DNA of 64,000 nucleotides from Aquabacterium sp. (GTDB lineage Bacteria > Pseudomonadota > Gammaproteobacteria > Burkholderiales > Burkholderiaceae_C): positions 100,584 to 164,583 of the forward strand of contig NZ_JACRAH010000031.1 of NCBI RefSeq assembly GCF_016234775.1. Reading direction: 5' to 3'. A program made the position numbers and the translations under genes. Positions 1 through 9,585 of the stretch are shown one piece after another. Each line of letters begins with the position of its first letter. Position 1 is the stretch's first letter. Below the pieces are notes generated by a model, which saw only the letters and a list, made by a program, of their open reading frames with translations, made no database searches and was not told the DNA's origin.

Positions 1-338
1 TGAATGGCAGGGAAGAGAAGTCCACCTTGTTGATTTCATCCAAGCGCTCTTCGGTCAGGTTGCGCTGTGTTCGGGTCTCCAGCAACTGTCCTTCGATGAG
101 GTACTCGCCTGAGGCATCGGTGTAGACCACCTGGTTGCCCACCTTCAACTCGATCAGCCCCGGCACCGGTGTGGTACGGGCGGATTCGATGCCGGCCAAC
201 TCCGGCACGCGCTGCGACAGCTTGGCCTTGATGACCGCCAATTGAGCTGCAGGCAACTCCCCGGACTGCGCCTGAACCGCCGCCCCCAACGAGCAAACCA
301 GGCTGGCCGCGGCCAGAGCGCGAAAAGTGGAAATCATC
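1..338 (-). CDS. dsbC: Thiol:disulfide interchange protein DsbC, N-terminal part (runs off the window)
   Basis: Periplasmic disulfide isomerase, seen only from its start to about residue 112. The protein begins MISTFRALAAASLV, a signal peptide ending near AVQAQS. It continues with the DsbC dimerisation domain: a segment on alternating hydrophobic strands (VPGLIELKVGNQVVYTDA) followed by GEYLIEGQLLETRTQRNLTEE, which matches the usual DsbC pattern of a strand giving way to a linker helix. The thioredoxin domain with its CxxC site lies beyond base 1. The start ATG at 338 has GGACTGAGG just upstream. It follows the ubiquinone hydroxylase on the same strand with a gap of 47 bases, a pairing common in Burkholderiales. 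Family assignment is recognition of the N-terminal domain only, so the catalytic half is unverified. Confidence 0.8.
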
Positions 339-385
339 CTCAGTCCTTTGAAATGTGTGTGTCGATGCCAGAAAACAAGCTGCGC

Positions 386-1570
386 TCATTGATCCAGTGC
401 GCGGCCAATCAGCCAATTCTTGACAGGCCCCAGCCGCTGAACCAGCGACATGCCCGCGTTACGAAGGTCACGCACAGGTGCGCGCTCATCCGCAAACAAG
501 TGCAGCAAGCCATCCGTCAACCCCGCCATGGCCTTGGTGGGCCACTCGCGCTGCCGGGCATAGCGGCGCAAGGTGCGCTCGTCGCCAGGCGAACGCCATG
601 GTTCATCTGCCCGCGCCTGTTTGAGCACCGCCACCAGGGTATCGACATCGGCCAATCCCAGGTTGAGCCCCTGCCCCGCCAGAGGGTGTACCAGATGGGC
701 CGCATCGCCCAGGAGGACCCAGCCCGGGCCAGTCCAGCGGCTAGCTTGCGCCAAAGCGAGAGGCCATGCCGCCACCGGGGAGGTCAGACTCAGTTCGCCA
801 ACCTTGGCAGGCGCCGACGCATCGGACAGGAGGATGGCATCGCGCAGTTCCTGCTCAAATTCGGTCGGGCTCAAGGCCAGCAAATGCTCGGCGCGGGCCT
901 GGGGCACCGACCAGACCAGGCCGTAAGAAGCCACGGGATCCGGGTGATTGAAAGGCAGGAGCGCCAATATGTCGGGGGAGCGAAACCACTGCCTGGCCAC
1001 ACCGTGGTGAGGCTGAGTCGCCTTCAATCGTGCGGCGACGCCCCAATGCCCATATTCCCGCCGGGTGAATGTCACACCCAGGTTGGAGCGGGTGCCGGAG
1101 AACTTGCCCTCACAGATGGCCAGCAAGCCCGCATCGACCGGTGCGCCCTGCTCGGTCACAGGTGGCACCACCTCGACTCGGGGGGCAAAACGCATGGCCT
1201 CGCCCAGCAAACGCTCCAACTCGGCCGCATCAACGATCCAGGCCAGTTCACGCACGCATTGCTGCCAGGCGGAAAACGACAAAGTGCCGCCTTCGTCGCC
1301 ACGCACATCCATCTCCAGAACAGCCGCCGAACTGGCTTTCAAAGCCGGCCACACACGCAAGCGCTCCAGCAAGGTGATGGCACGGGCATTGAGTGCGTAG
1401 GTGCGCACATCGGGCTGGGCCGGTTTGCCGGATGCGGGGGCTTTGGCCCAGGCCACACGCCAGCCATCCGCCGACAGTGCCAGGGCCAGACTCATCGCCA
1501 CGGCGCCGGAGCCGCTCACACACACATCAAAATCTGTTTTGGTCATGAAAAAGAATCGGGACAGGGGCAT
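386..1570 (-). CDS. UbiH/UbiF/Coq6-family FAD-dependent hydroxylase
   Basis: Flavoprotein monooxygenase of the ubiquinone biosynthesis type, 394 residues, the usual length. Visible marks are the N-terminal dinucleotide-binding segment [20 protein letters not shown] (GxGxxG form, slightly altered), and the second FAD motif [21 protein letters not shown] near residue 300, which is diagnostic of the UbiH/UbiF/VisC family. It probably hydroxylates the ubiquinone ring at the inner face of the membrane; which ring carbon cannot be told from sequence. The start at 1570 is preceded by AGGTGG at good spacing; an internal ATG at 1546 (MTKTDF) would also give a complete FAD fold and has a poorer ribosome site. 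dsbC follows in the same direction and ychF is divergent. Confidence 0.88.
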   Translation of the reverse strand: MPLSRFFFMTKTDFDVCVSGSGAVAMSLALALSADGWRVAWAKAPASGKPAQPDVRTYALNARAITLLERLRVWPALKASSAAVLEMDVRGDEGGTLSFSAWQQCVRELAWIVDAAELERLLGEAMRFAPRVEVVPPVTEQGAPVDAGLLAICEGKFSGTRSNLGVTFTRREYGHWGVAARLKATQPHHGVARQWFRSPDILALLPFNHPDPVASYGLVWSVPQARAEHLLALSPTEFEQELRDAILLSDASAPAKVGELSLTSPVAAWPLALAQASRWTGPGWVLLGDAAHLVHPLAGQGLNLGLADVDTLVAVLKQARADEPWRSPGDERTLRRYARQREWPTKAMAGLTDGLLHLFADERAPVRDLRNAGMSLVQRLGPVKNWLIGRALDQ

Positions 1571-1709
1571 TGCGCCACCTAGCTTGGTGCAAATTGCCGC
1601 CGATTTTGTTCCGGTTTCAACGGGTCTATTATGGATTTCAAAAGGTGCACGCCCTTTTGATGGCCGTCACAGCAACACTCACCGCGTAAAATGCCGGGTT
1701 TGGCGTGTG

Positions 1710-1734
1710 TTGCGCCCCGGAAATTGGGGGGCAA
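1710..1734 (+). other. Hairpin in the ychF leader
   Basis: TTGCGCCCC at 1710-1718 can pair with GGGGGGCAA at 1726-1734, giving a nine-pair stem with one mismatch and a seven-base loop, 44 bases before the ychF start. No U-run follows, so it is not a standard terminator. It may affect leader stability or translation, or be chance in GC-rich DNA. Confidence 0.3.
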
Positions 1735-1778
1735 GGCGTGACCGTATTCCTTTCGTCTGTATCCAACCAGGAACATCC

Positions 1779-2870
1779 ATGAGCCTCCAATGTGGCATCG
1801 TGGGTCTGCCCAACGTCGGCAAGTCCACCCTCTTCAACGCCCTGACCAAGGCCGGCATCGCTGCCGAGAACTATCCCTTCTGCACCATCGAGCCCAATGT
1901 GGGCGTGGTCGAGGTGCCTGACCCTCGTCTGGCCGCGCTGGCCGAGATCGTCAAGCCAGAGCGCATCCTGCCTGCCATCGTCGAGTTTGTGGACATTGCT
2001 GGCCTGGTGGCAGGTGCATCCAAGGGCGAAGGCCTGGGCAACCAGTTCCTCTCGCACATTCGCGAGACGGACGCCATCGTCAACGTGGTGCGCTGCTTTG
2101 AAGACGACAACGTGATCCACGTGAATGGCCGCGTCGACCCGATTGCCGACATCGAGGTCATCCAGACCGAGTTGTGCCTGGCTGACCTGGGCACCGTGGA
2201 AAAGGGCCTGCACCGCTACAACAAGACCGCCCGCTCTGGCGACAAGGACGCGGCAGCCATCGTCAAGGTGCTGGAGAAGTGCCAGGCGGCGCTGGACCAG
2301 GCCAAACCAGTCCGTACGATTGATTTCAGCAAGGAAGAACTGGTCATCCTCAAGCCGCTGTGCCTGATCACGGCCAAGCCGGCCATGTTCGTGGGCAACG
2401 TGTCGGAAGATGGCTTCGAGAACAACCCCTTCCTGGACCGCCTGAAAGAGTACGCGGCAGCCCAGAAGGGCCCGGTTGTGGCCATTTGCGCCAAGACCGA
2501 GGCCGAGTTGTCTGAAATGGAAGACGAAGACCGCGCCATGTTCCTGGCGGAAATGGGCCAGGACGAGCCTGGTCTGAACCGCCTGATCCGTTCGGCCTAC
2601 AGCTTGCTGGGCCTGCAGACCTACTTCACGGCGGGCGTGAAGGAAGTGCGCGCCTGGACGATCCACAAGGGTGACACCGCCCCTCAGGCCGCCGGCGTGA
2701 TCCACACGGACTTCGAGAAGGGCTTCATCCGCGCCCAGACCATCGCTTACGAAGACTTCATCCAGTACAAGGGTGAAGCCGGCGCCAAGGATGCCGGCAA
2801 GATGCGCGCCGAAGGCAAGGAGTACATCGTCAAGGATGGCGATGTGCTCAATTTCCTGTTCAGCAGTTGA
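1779..2870 (+). CDS. ychF: Redox-regulated ribosome-associated ATPase YchF
   Basis: Obg-family P-loop protein (OLA1/YchF), 363 residues, the same length as the Escherichia coli protein. The G1 motif is [18 protein letters not shown] at residues 8-25, followed by the YchF-specific [15 protein letters not shown]. The G3 region is [20 protein letters not shown], and the C-terminal TGS-like domain ends in [15 protein letters not shown], also typical. In this family the usual NKxD guanine specificity is altered and ATP is preferred (established knowledge). The start ATG at 1779 gives the family N-terminus MSLQCGIVG; longer readings in the same frame upstream have no similarity. A good intrinsic terminator follows the stop. 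Very sure. Confidence 0.97.
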   Translation: MSLQCGIVGLPNVGKSTLFNALTKAGIAAENYPFCTIEPNVGVVEVPDPRLAALAEIVKPERILPAIVEFVDIAGLVAGASKGEGLGNQFLSHIRETDAIVNVVRCFEDDNVIHVNGRVDPIADIEVIQTELCLADLGTVEKGLHRYNKTARSGDKDAAAIVKVLEKCQAALDQAKPVRTIDFSKEELVILKPLCLITAKPAMFVGNVSEDGFENNPFLDRLKEYAAAQKGPVVAICAKTEAELSEMEDEDRAMFLAEMGQDEPGLNRLIRSAYSLLGLQTYFTAGVKEVRAWTIHKGDTAPQAAGVIHTDFEKGFIRAQTIAYEDFIQYKGEAGAKDAGKMRAEGKEYIVKDGDVLNFLFSS

Positions 2871-2895
2871 TCCCCTGAGGGCAAGACCCCAGAAC

Positions 2896-2930
2896 AAGCC
2901 GGTCGGCCACAGCGCCTGACCGGCTTTTTT
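2896..2930 (+). terminator. Intrinsic terminator after ychF
   Basis: AAGCCGGTC (2896-2904 region) pairs with GACCGGCTT (2918-2926) around a short loop and is followed directly by a run of T. It lies 26 bases after the ychF stop and would end that transcript before the chemoreceptor gene. Confidence 0.85.
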
Positions 2931-2968
2931 CATTCTTATGAGCACACAAATGGCTCAAGACGTGCCAG

Positions 2969-3001
2969 AAGTCGCCGAAACCACCGAGGTCTAGGCGACT
3001 T
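2969..3001 (+). other. Perfect 8-bp inverted repeat before the chemoreceptor gene
   Basis: AAGTCGCC (2969-2976) and GGCGACTT (2994-3001) are exact complements separated by 17 bases. The site lies about 70 bases before the chemoreceptor start. It may be a protein-binding site or a weak hairpin; no function can be assigned. Confidence 0.3.
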
Positions 3002-3040
3002 GAACACGGCCATCAGGCTCTGCTTCTGGGCGCCAAAAGT

Positions 3041-3050
3041 GTCCGATAAA
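3041..3050 (+). promoter_or_regulatory. Possible FliA (sigma-28) -10 element before the chemoreceptor gene
   Basis: GTCCGATAAA resembles the sigma-28 -10 consensus GCCGATAA and lies 18 bases before the chemoreceptor start. I could not find a convincing -35 element 14-15 bases upstream, so this is only suggestive. The cheW gene has a similar element (5495-5502). Confidence 0.3.
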
Positions 3051-3067
3051 CAGTCTTGAGTCTGGCC

Positions 3068-4627
3068 ATGAACATGTTCTATGCCGCGATGCGCGGGTTC
3101 ACCATCCGGTTCCGCATGTACAGCGCTATTGCCGTGGTGCTTTCTTTGCTGATGCTCGTGGGAGGTGTGGGTCTGTATGGCTTGTTGCACAACCAGAGCG
3201 CTGGCGAGGAATACCGTAAAGGGCACTTTGCTGAGGTCGGGGAACTCTCCCAGATGCGAGCAGCCATTGGTCATCTGCGTATCCACGAGAAGAACGCGCT
3301 CCTGAACGCTGGCAATGCCCCGGCCGTACACAAAGATCTTCAAGCCTGGCAGGAGGCGCTGAAGGCTGTGCGCAGCGCCACAGACAAGATGCTCGACGGC
3401 GAGGAAGATGAAGACAATGTCATCGCACGCAAACTGCTGGCGCAACTGGAGCAGTATCAGAAGGCGCTGGAATCCGAAAGCGGCAATTTGAGTTCGGGCG
3501 CCCTGAGCGCCCAGGATGCGCTGGCAAAGCTAGGGCCTGTGTTGGCCGTGGCAGACCAGTTCGAGCTGCGCACACAGGAAATCGACAAGGTCATGGAGTT
3601 GGAGCTGGCCCATGCAGATCAGGACCAACTCGACACCGTCCGATACACCATTGCCTTGTTTGCCGGCGCGGTGATCCTGTCCATCTTGATCGTCGGGCCA
3701 CTGACCATCCTCAATCAAATCTGCATCTGCCAGCCGCTGGAAGATGCTCAGCGCATTGCCGAGGCCATTGCCGCGGGCCAGTTGTGCAATGCCATTGACA
3801 GCAAGGGCGGCGATGAACCGGCTCAGTTGCTGGCCTCGCTGGCCAGCATGCAAGACTCACTGAGAGCCATCGTATCGAACGTACGCGTGTCAGCGGACTC
3901 GATTTCGGTCGCATCCACCGAAATCGCCAGTGGCAACATGGACCTGTCGGCGCGAACCGAAAGCACGGCATCCAGCCTGCAGGAAACAGCCAGCTCCATG
4001 GAGCACCTGACCGGTACCGTGCGCCATAGTGCGGAGTCGGCCATGCAGGCCAACGCCCTGGCCCAGTCGGCCGCAGGCGCCGCCCACAGGGGCAACAGCA
4101 TCGTGTCGGAGGTGGTGTCCAACATGGGTGAAATTGACGGTACCAGCAAACGCATCAACGACATCATCAGCGTGATCGACGGCATCGCCTTTCAGACGAA
4201 TATCCTGGCACTGAACGCCGCGGTTGAAGCCGCTCGCGCGGGTGAACAAGGGCGTGGATTTGCCGTGGTGGCAGGCGAGGTTCGCAGCCTGGCCCAACGC
4301 AGCGCCACAGCCGCCAAAGAGATCAAACAACTGATCACGGCATCCGGCGAAAAGGTTCAATCCGGTACGCGCCTGGTACACGATGCGGGCGCCGCCATGG
4401 AAGAGATCATCTCCAGTGTGCAGCGTGTCTCTGACATCATCAGTGAGGTCACGGCCGCCTCTACCGAGCAAAGCACCGGCATCGGGCAGGTCAACCAGGC
4501 CGTCTCCAACCTGGACCAGATGACCCAGCAAAATGCAGCCCTGGTGGAACAGTCTGCGGCAGCAGCAGCCAGCCTGAAGGACCAGGCCACGCGCCTGACA
4601 CAGTCGATGGCGATCTTCAAGGTCTGA
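3068..4627 (+). CDS. Methyl-accepting chemotaxis protein
   Basis: Transmembrane chemoreceptor of 519 residues. A first membrane segment lies at about residues 17-40 ([20 protein letters not shown]). A periplasmic four-helix-bundle type sensor domain of about 150 residues follows. The second membrane segment is near 195-215 ([19 protein letters not shown]), then a HAMP linker and a long cytoplasmic coiled coil. The signalling tip is clear: [20 protein letters not shown] followed by [20 protein letters not shown], the CheA/CheW contact region. There is no CheR-binding pentapeptide at the end (terminus SMAIFKV). ATG 3068 was chosen; an in-frame TTG at 3056 is less likely and ATG 3074 is possible. 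A cheW gene lies about 0.9 kb downstream on the same strand, so the receptor probably signals through it. The ligand is unknown. Confidence 0.95.
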   Translation: MNMFYAAMRGFTIRFRMYSAIAVVLSLLMLVGGVGLYGLLHNQSAGEEYRKGHFAEVGELSQMRAAIGHLRIHEKNALLNAGNAPAVHKDLQAWQEALKAVRSATDKMLDGEEDEDNVIARKLLAQLEQYQKALESESGNLSSGALSAQDALAKLGPVLAVADQFELRTQEIDKVMELELAHADQDQLDTVRYTIALFAGAVILSILIVGPLTILNQICICQPLEDAQRIAEAIAAGQLCNAIDSKGGDEPAQLLASLASMQDSLRAIVSNVRVSADSISVASTEIASGNMDLSARTESTASSLQETASSMEHLTGTVRHSAESAMQANALAQSAAGAAHRGNSIVSEVVSNMGEIDGTSKRINDIISVIDGIAFQTNILALNAAVEAARAGEQGRGFAVVAGEVRSLAQRSATAAKEIKQLITASGEKVQSGTRLVHDAGAAMEEIISSVQRVSDIISEVTAASTEQSTGIGQVNQAVSNLDQMTQQNAALVEQSAAAAASLKDQATRLTQSMAIFKV

Positions 4628-4717
4628 GCGCGCGCACGATACCGCTTGAAGCCAAACCTGATCGAACAGCATCCAATCGCCCCGCCAACCGCCCCCCCCC
4701 AAGCTGGAGCCAAGCCG

Positions 4718-5434
4718 ATGAACCTGAGCAAAGATATTCAGAAGTTCCTGCAACTGCTGACCCTGGCAAGCGGCCTGGCCTGCATGGTGAACCTGCCAGC
4801 GCAGGCGGGACGCCCGTTGACCACGGACGACGCGGGGGCCAACGATCAGGCGGTCTGCCAGGTCGAGTCCTGGCTGGACTACGCCAGCGATGCCCGCAGC
4901 GCCCACTTCGCACCAGCCTGTGGCTTGATGGATGGGCTGGAACTCGGGCTGGAGTTCATCCGCGTTTCCCCCGGCAGTGAACAGGTGCAGGGACGGGCCG
5001 TCGGGATCAAGTGGGCACCCGAGTGGGCCAGTTGGCAAGACTGGCGCTTTGGCCTGAAGGCCGGCACCAGCAACGGCAAGGCACCTGACGAACCAGACTG
5101 GCATCAGGCCGCCAACAGCTTCGCGGTACTGGCCAGCCTGCCCCTCAACCCGCAATGGACGCTGCACATCAATCTGGGCCGGGAGCACGACCGACGCGAA
5201 CACGCCAGCGCGAGCACCTACGCGGCGGCACTGGCGTGGTCCCCTTCTGAACGCTGGCTTGTTTTCGGGGAATTGGTAGGGCACCACAACGCCCCAGCCA
5301 CCCAATCGGCTGGACTGCGCTACTGGCTATTGCCCGAACAACTGGGGCTGGATGTCACCGCTTCACGCACCAATGCCACACCGGACAGTCAGGCCTGGGG
5401 GATCGGTCTTGGGTGGTACGGCATCAAATTCTGA
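4718..5434 (+). CDS. Hypothetical secreted or outer-membrane protein
   Basis: A 238-residue protein with a likely signal peptide (MNLSKDIQKFLQLLTLASG, then hydrophobic stretch to NLPAQAG). The mature part opens RPLTTDDAGANDQAVCQVES, a sequence like that of several uncharacterised proteobacterial outer-membrane proteins. It then shows alternating polar/hydrophobic strands (LELGLEFIRVSP, WTLHINLGREHDRR, WLVFGELVGHH) and ends WGIGLGWYGIKF with a terminal Phe, the usual signature of a beta-barrel. Two Cys (QVCQV-type position and PACGLMDG) may form a disulfide. The start at 4718 has GGAG about ten bases upstream; the reading frame continues upstream but only over low-quality sequence with a C9 run. 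It lies between a chemoreceptor and cheW, but no role in chemotaxis can be inferred. Function unknown. Confidence 0.75.
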   Translation: MNLSKDIQKFLQLLTLASGLACMVNLPAQAGRPLTTDDAGANDQAVCQVESWLDYASDARSAHFAPACGLMDGLELGLEFIRVSPGSEQVQGRAVGIKWAPEWASWQDWRFGLKAGTSNGKAPDEPDWHQAANSFAVLASLPLNPQWTLHINLGREHDRREHASASTYAAALAWSPSERWLVFGELVGHHNAPATQSAGLRYWLLPEQLGLDVTASRTNATPDSQAWGIGLGWYGIKF

Positions 5435-5477
5435 TCGTCATCAGAACCTGGGCGTAAACCCGGGTCAATTTGAGGCT

Positions 5478-5503
5478 TCAGTTCCGTGAGGACTGACCGA
5501 TAT
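5478..5503 (+). promoter_or_regulatory. Candidate FliA (sigma-28) promoter of cheW
   Basis: TCAG at 5478-5481 and GACCGATA at 5495-5502 are separated by about 14 bases, which fits the betaproteobacterial flagellar sigma pattern TCAA-N14-GCCGATA with one change in each half. It lies 70 bases before cheW. Flagellar-class control would suit a chemotaxis gene. Not confirmed. Confidence 0.4.
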
Positions 5504-5572
5504 TGATGGTGGAACCAGTCTCCACGGTGTACGCCCCGCTTGGCGCACGACCCTGATACCCGAAGGACGAGC

Positions 5573-6151
5573 ATGGAAACCCTGCAAGCCGCCCCCCAGA
5601 CCCAGCCCGCTGCCCGCAGTGATGCCGCCCCCGCCGGACTGGGCATGCGCCATACAAACAACCGCCAGGTGCGCCATGTGCCCGCGGGCCGTGAATACCT
5701 CACGTTCCGCCTGGGTACCGAGGAGTACGGCATCGACATCCTGAAGGTTCAGGAAATCCGCTCGTACGAACCGCCCACCAAGATCGCCAATGCCCCCGCC
5801 TACCTCAAGGGTGTGGTGAACCTGCGCGGTGTGATCGTTCCCATCGTTGACCTGCGCGTGAAGTTCAACTGCTTCAACGAAGACGGCCAGACCGAGATCA
5901 ACAGCTTCACCGTGGTGATCGTGCTGAACGTCAAGGGCCGCGTGGTCGGTGCCGTGGTCGACTCGGTGAGCGACGTGATGCAACTGGCCGAGACCGCCAT
6001 CCAGCCCGCCCCGGAAATGAGCAACTCGGTCGTGGACACCACCTACATCACCGGCATCGCCAACGTGAGCGACCGCCTGCTGATCCTGATGGACATCGAA
6101 TCGCTGATGGGCAGCGCCGAGATGGGCCTGATCAACAGCCTGGCCCAGTAA
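5573..6151 (+). CDS. cheW: Chemotaxis coupling protein CheW
   Basis: Cytoplasmic adaptor that links chemoreceptors to the CheA kinase. It has 192 residues with an N-terminal tail of about 35 residues before the CheW fold, longer than the minimal protein. The fold begins EYLTFRLGTEEYGIDILKVQ and contains the classic APAYLKGVVNLRGVIVPIVD segment, then FTVVIVLNVKGRVVGAVVDS and ILMDIESLMGSAEM. The start ATG at 5573 is preceded by AAGGA at seven bases; an in-frame upstream start at 5540 lacks such a site. It is preceded by a possible sigma-28 promoter and ends three bases before the 3' end of a convergent permease gene. No cheA or cheY lies in the window, so this is an isolated cheW, probably serving the nearby receptor. 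Confidence 0.95.
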   Translation: METLQAAPQTQPAARSDAAPAGLGMRHTNNRQVRHVPAGREYLTFRLGTEEYGIDILKVQEIRSYEPPTKIANAPAYLKGVVNLRGVIVPIVDLRVKFNCFNEDGQTEINSFTVVIVLNVKGRVVGAVVDSVSDVMQLAETAIQPAPEMSNSVVDTTYITGIANVSDRLLILMDIESLMGSAEMGLINSLAQ

Positions 6152-6154
6152 GCC

Positions 6155-8761
6155 TCATTCTGCCTGCCGCAAGGTCAGCGCCACCGGCCTGCCGACCACG
6201 CCGCGCAGGCTCCACCACCCGGCCATCCAGGCCAGCAGCGCCCCGATGAGGGCTCCGAGCAGGGGCCACCAGAGGGGCGCATTCCATTCGAACTCGAAAA
6301 CCTTGGTGGCCAGGCCCCAGCCGATGGCCAATGCCGCCGCAGCAGACATGGCACCTGCCAGCGCACCCAGCCCCAGCAACTCCACACGTTGAACAGTGGA
6401 CAGCAACTGGCGCGTGGCCCCCATGGAGCGCAGCACGGCCCACTCCCTGGCTCGGCGCTCACGCGAGGTCATCAAGCCTGCCATGAGCACGATCAACCCC
6501 GTGACCAGCGTGAACACGAACAGGAACTCCACCGCCGTGATCACCTGCCCCAGCACGTTCTGAATCTGCGCCAAGGTGGCGGACACGTCGATCACGGTGA
6601 CGTTGGGAAAGTTCTGGACCAGCAGACGGTCCAGTGAGGCCTGTCTGGGCAGCTTGAAGGCCGTGATGTAGGTGACAGGCCATTGCGGCATGTCCGCCTT
6701 GGGCGCCATCACGAAGAAGTTCACCCGCATGGATGACCAGTCCACCTTGCGCAGGCTGGTGATGCGCCCTTCCTGGACGGTGCCCGCCATCTCGAACCGA
6801 AGCCTGTCACCCAGCTTCAAGCCCAGGGTCTTGGCAATGCCCTGCTCCACGCTGAAGGCGTCGTCTTCGTTCTGCACATAACGGCCGGCCACCACGGGGT
6901 TATAGACCGGCGTGGTCTGGGCGTAACTGAGGTTGAACTCCCGGTCCACCAGTCGCTGGGCGCGCTCTTCGGGGTAATCTTCCACGCGGATGGGCTTGCC
7001 GTTGATCCCGATCAGGCGGGCGCGCACCATCGGATACCAGTCGAACTGCTGGATGCCGGCTTCACGCAGGGTGGCCTGAAAGGCTTCGACCTGATCCGGC
7101 TGGATGTTGATGACGAAGCGATCGGGCGCATCAGGTGGCGTGGCATTGCGCCAACTGGCCACCAGATCCGTGCGGATGAGGATCAGCAGCATGAGTGCCA
7201 GCAAGCCGACACTCAAGGCACACACCTGCACCACCGTCTGGACGGGCTGCGCCGTGAGCTGACGCGTGCCCAAGGTCCACCAGGTGGGCGCCTTGCCAGC
7301 GAGGCGGTCGGCCAGCATCCGCAAGAGTGCCACGGCCAGAAAGCCCACGGCGGCGAAGACCAGCACAGCCCCCGCGAAGCCGCCCAGCGCGATGCCCCCC
7401 ATCTTCACGTCTCTGGCCACCAGCATCAGCAAGGCCAGCAGCGCCGCGCCGCCCAGGCCCCAGACGGCAGCCGACATGGGCCGCAGTTGTCCCAGGTCAC
7501 GCCGGAGCACACGCAGGGGTGGCACCTGCGTCAGCTGCAGCACGGGCGGCAGGCCAAAACCCAGGGTCAGCAACACCCCCACACCCATGCCCAAGGCCAC
7601 CGGTTGCCAGCCCGCTGCCGGCAGCGACACGCCCACCAAATCAGACAGCAGCGCGACAAAAACCAGGTGGAACAACCAGCCGAGCAACAAGCCAACCAGA
7701 CTCGCCATCAAGCCCACCAGCGCGAACTGCATCGCATAGGACCAGGCCATCACGCGCTGCGGCACGCCCAGCACCCGCAGCAGCGCACAGTCATCCAGGC
7801 GGCGCTGCGCAAAATCCCGCGAAACGAGCGCCACCGCCACCGCGGACAACAAGGCAGCCAGCAAGGCCACCAGGCGCAGGAAGAGCCCGGCGCGGTCCAG
7901 CGTGGCGCGCATTTCCGGGCGCCCGGTGTCCAGGGTTTCGATCTTCACGCCGCGCGCCTTGTCCGCCACCTTGCGCGCCGCATCGACGAAAGCTTGCACC
8001 TGCTGCTTGCCGTCGTTGGGCATGGCGGCGATGCGTGTGCTGTCCGCGTCCCCTGCCCTGCCAGGCCCGGCGACCAGTGCCCGGTAGGTGATGCGGCTGG
8101 CAGGCTGAACGAGCTGGGTTCTGGGCAGATCGGCTGCGCGGATCATCACCCGGGGCGAAAACGCCACGAAACCACCACCGCGGTCTGGTTCGCTCACGAT
8201 CACGGCCTGGATACGGAACCTCGCTTCGCCCAGCCAAAGTTCATCGCCTACCTTGAGGCTGAGCGCCAGCAGGAGACCAGGCTCCGCCCAGGCCTGGCCG
8301 GCAGGCGGTCCACCTGCCGGAGCCTTGCCTGCGGGCTTGACGACCCCATCGGCTCCCATGGTGCCCAGGGTCAGTTGGCCGCGCAGCGGGTAATTCGGGC
8401 TGACGGATTTGAGTGCTACCAGACGCGTATCGCCACCAAGCTCATCCGGTGCACGCGCCATGCTGGCAAACACCGAGGTTTGCGCCACGCGCAAGCCCTG
8501 GTCTCTCGCCTTTTGAATCACCTCTTCCGGCACGGGTTGATCGGCCACCACCACCGCATCGGCACCCAGCAACTGCGCCGCGTCACGAGACAGGCCGCGC
8601 TCGATGCGATCAGCAAAAAAGCCCACGGCCGTGAGCGCGGCCACCGCCAGCACCACGGCCAGTATGAGAAAACGCATGCTGCTGGCACGGAAATCGCGCC
8701 GCGTCTGAAGCAAGGCCCATCGCCATGCGGGTACGGTCATGCTGCTGGACATCACACTCAT
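6155..8761 (-). CDS. FtsX/MacB-type ABC transporter permease (YbbP-like)
   Basis: Large inner-membrane permease of about 868 residues with two FtsX domains. The N-terminus has a membrane segment (MRFLILAVVLAVAALTAVGFF) followed by a long periplasmic domain (DAAQLLGADAVVVADQPVPE). A cluster of membrane segments follows around residues 295-480, then a second large periplasmic domain (FVINIQPDQVEAFQATLREA), and three C-terminal segments around VEFLFVFTLVTGLIVLMAGL and the RERRAREWAVLRSMGATRQ motif typical of FtsX. Relatives (YbbP) work with a LolD-like ATPase in lipoprotein or lysophospholipase-related export, but no such ATPase is beside it here. Start taken at ATG 8761; ATG 8740 (MTVPAWRW) is equally plausible because neither has a strong ribosome site. 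Divergent from the YoaK-like gene. Confidence 0.88.
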   Translation of the reverse strand: MSVMSSSMTVPAWRWALLQTRRDFRASSMRFLILAVVLAVAALTAVGFFADRIERGLSRDAAQLLGADAVVVADQPVPEEVIQKARDQGLRVAQTSVFASMARAPDELGGDTRLVALKSVSPNYPLRGQLTLGTMGADGVVKPAGKAPAGGPPAGQAWAEPGLLLALSLKVGDELWLGEARFRIQAVIVSEPDRGGGFVAFSPRVMIRAADLPRTQLVQPASRITYRALVAGPGRAGDADSTRIAAMPNDGKQQVQAFVDAARKVADKARGVKIETLDTGRPEMRATLDRAGLFLRLVALLAALLSAVAVALVSRDFAQRRLDDCALLRVLGVPQRVMAWSYAMQFALVGLMASLVGLLLGWLFHLVFVALLSDLVGVSLPAAGWQPVALGMGVGVLLTLGFGLPPVLQLTQVPPLRVLRRDLGQLRPMSAAVWGLGGAALLALLMLVARDVKMGGIALGGFAGAVLVFAAVGFLAVALLRMLADRLAGKAPTWWTLGTRQLTAQPVQTVVQVCALSVGLLALMLLILIRTDLVASWRNATPPDAPDRFVINIQPDQVEAFQATLREAGIQQFDWYPMVRARLIGINGKPIRVEDYPEERAQRLVDREFNLSYAQTTPVYNPVVAGRYVQNEDDAFSVEQGIAKTLGLKLGDRLRFEMAGTVQEGRITSLRKVDWSSMRVNFFVMAPKADMPQWPVTYITAFKLPRQASLDRLLVQNFPNVTVIDVSATLAQIQNVLGQVITAVEFLFVFTLVTGLIVLMAGLMTSRERRAREWAVLRSMGATRQLLSTVQRVELLGLGALAGAMSAAAALAIGWGLATKVFEFEWNAPLWWPLLGALIGALLAWMAGWWSLRGVVGRPVALTLRQAE

Positions 8762-8841
8762 GTAGGTAGATTCAGGCTGGATGTGGCTCGGATTGCGCGA
8801 TGATGGCAGCTTAATCCGAAGTTTGCAGATCACCCCCACCC

Positions 8842-9576
8842 ATGCCAGTCGATTACCTCAGGACGCTCACGGCCCCGGAGCGTACACGCCAGAGCAACCT
8901 GCATCTGGGCCTGTCACTGGCCTTCGTGGCCGGCGCCACCAACGCGGGCGGCTTCCTGGCGGTCAAGGAATACACCTCTCACATGACGGGTGTGGTCTCC
9001 AGCATGGCTGATGACCTGGCCCTGGGTCGCATGGACCTGGTGCTGGACTGGTTCACCTCCCTGCTGGCTTTCCTGCTGGGAGCAGCCACCTCGGCCGTGA
9101 TGATCAACTGGGCGCGCCGCCGGCGTTCCCGACACGAGTACACGCTGCCCCTGCTGCTGGAGGCCTCCCTGTTGCTGGCGTTTGGCGTGCTGGGGTATAT
9201 GCATCACCTGATCGGCACGTCCATGGGCATCACCGTGGGTCTGCTGTGCTATGTGATGGGCTTGCAGAACGCCATGATCACGAAAGTGTCCAACGCCGAG
9301 ATCCGCACCACGCATGTGACCGGGCTGGTCACGGACATCGGCATCGAGCTGGGCAAGCTGTTGTACTGGAACCGTTCGCCGGACAGCGTGGCCATGCCGC
9401 TGGTTCGGGTGAACCAGGAGCGCCTTATCGTGCACGTGAAGTTGGTGCTGTCCTTTTTCGTCGGTGGCGTGATCGGTGCGCTGGGTTTCAAGCATGTGGG
9501 CTATGTGTCCACGGTGCCCCTGGCCATCGTGCTGGCATTGCTGTCCTCGGCGCAATTCCTGCCTGCCCGTCGCTAG
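8842..9576 (+). CDS. YoaK/DUF1275-family membrane protein
   Basis: A 244-residue inner-membrane protein of the DUF1275 (YoaK) family. It carries the family N-terminal pattern LAFVAGATNAGGFLAVKEYT followed by SHMTGVVSSMADDLALGRMD. About six hydrophobic segments follow, including LLAFLLGAATSAVMINWA, LLLEASLLLAFGVLGYM and LVLSFFVGGVIGALGF. The segment MGLQNAMITKVSNAEIRTTH with TGLVTDIGIELGKLL is also typical. The biochemical role of the family is not known. The start ATG at 8842 lies 80 bases from the divergent permease start. The dioxygenase gene follows after nine bases, so the two are likely one transcript. Confidence 0.9.
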   Translation: MPVDYLRTLTAPERTRQSNLHLGLSLAFVAGATNAGGFLAVKEYTSHMTGVVSSMADDLALGRMDLVLDWFTSLLAFLLGAATSAVMINWARRRRSRHEYTLPLLLEASLLLAFGVLGYMHHLIGTSMGITVGLLCYVMGLQNAMITKVSNAEIRTTHVTGLVTDIGIELGKLLYWNRSPDSVAMPLVRVNQERLIVHVKLVLSFFVGGVIGALGFKHVGYVSTVPLAIVLALLSSAQFLPARR

Positions 9577-9585
9577 ACTTTCACC

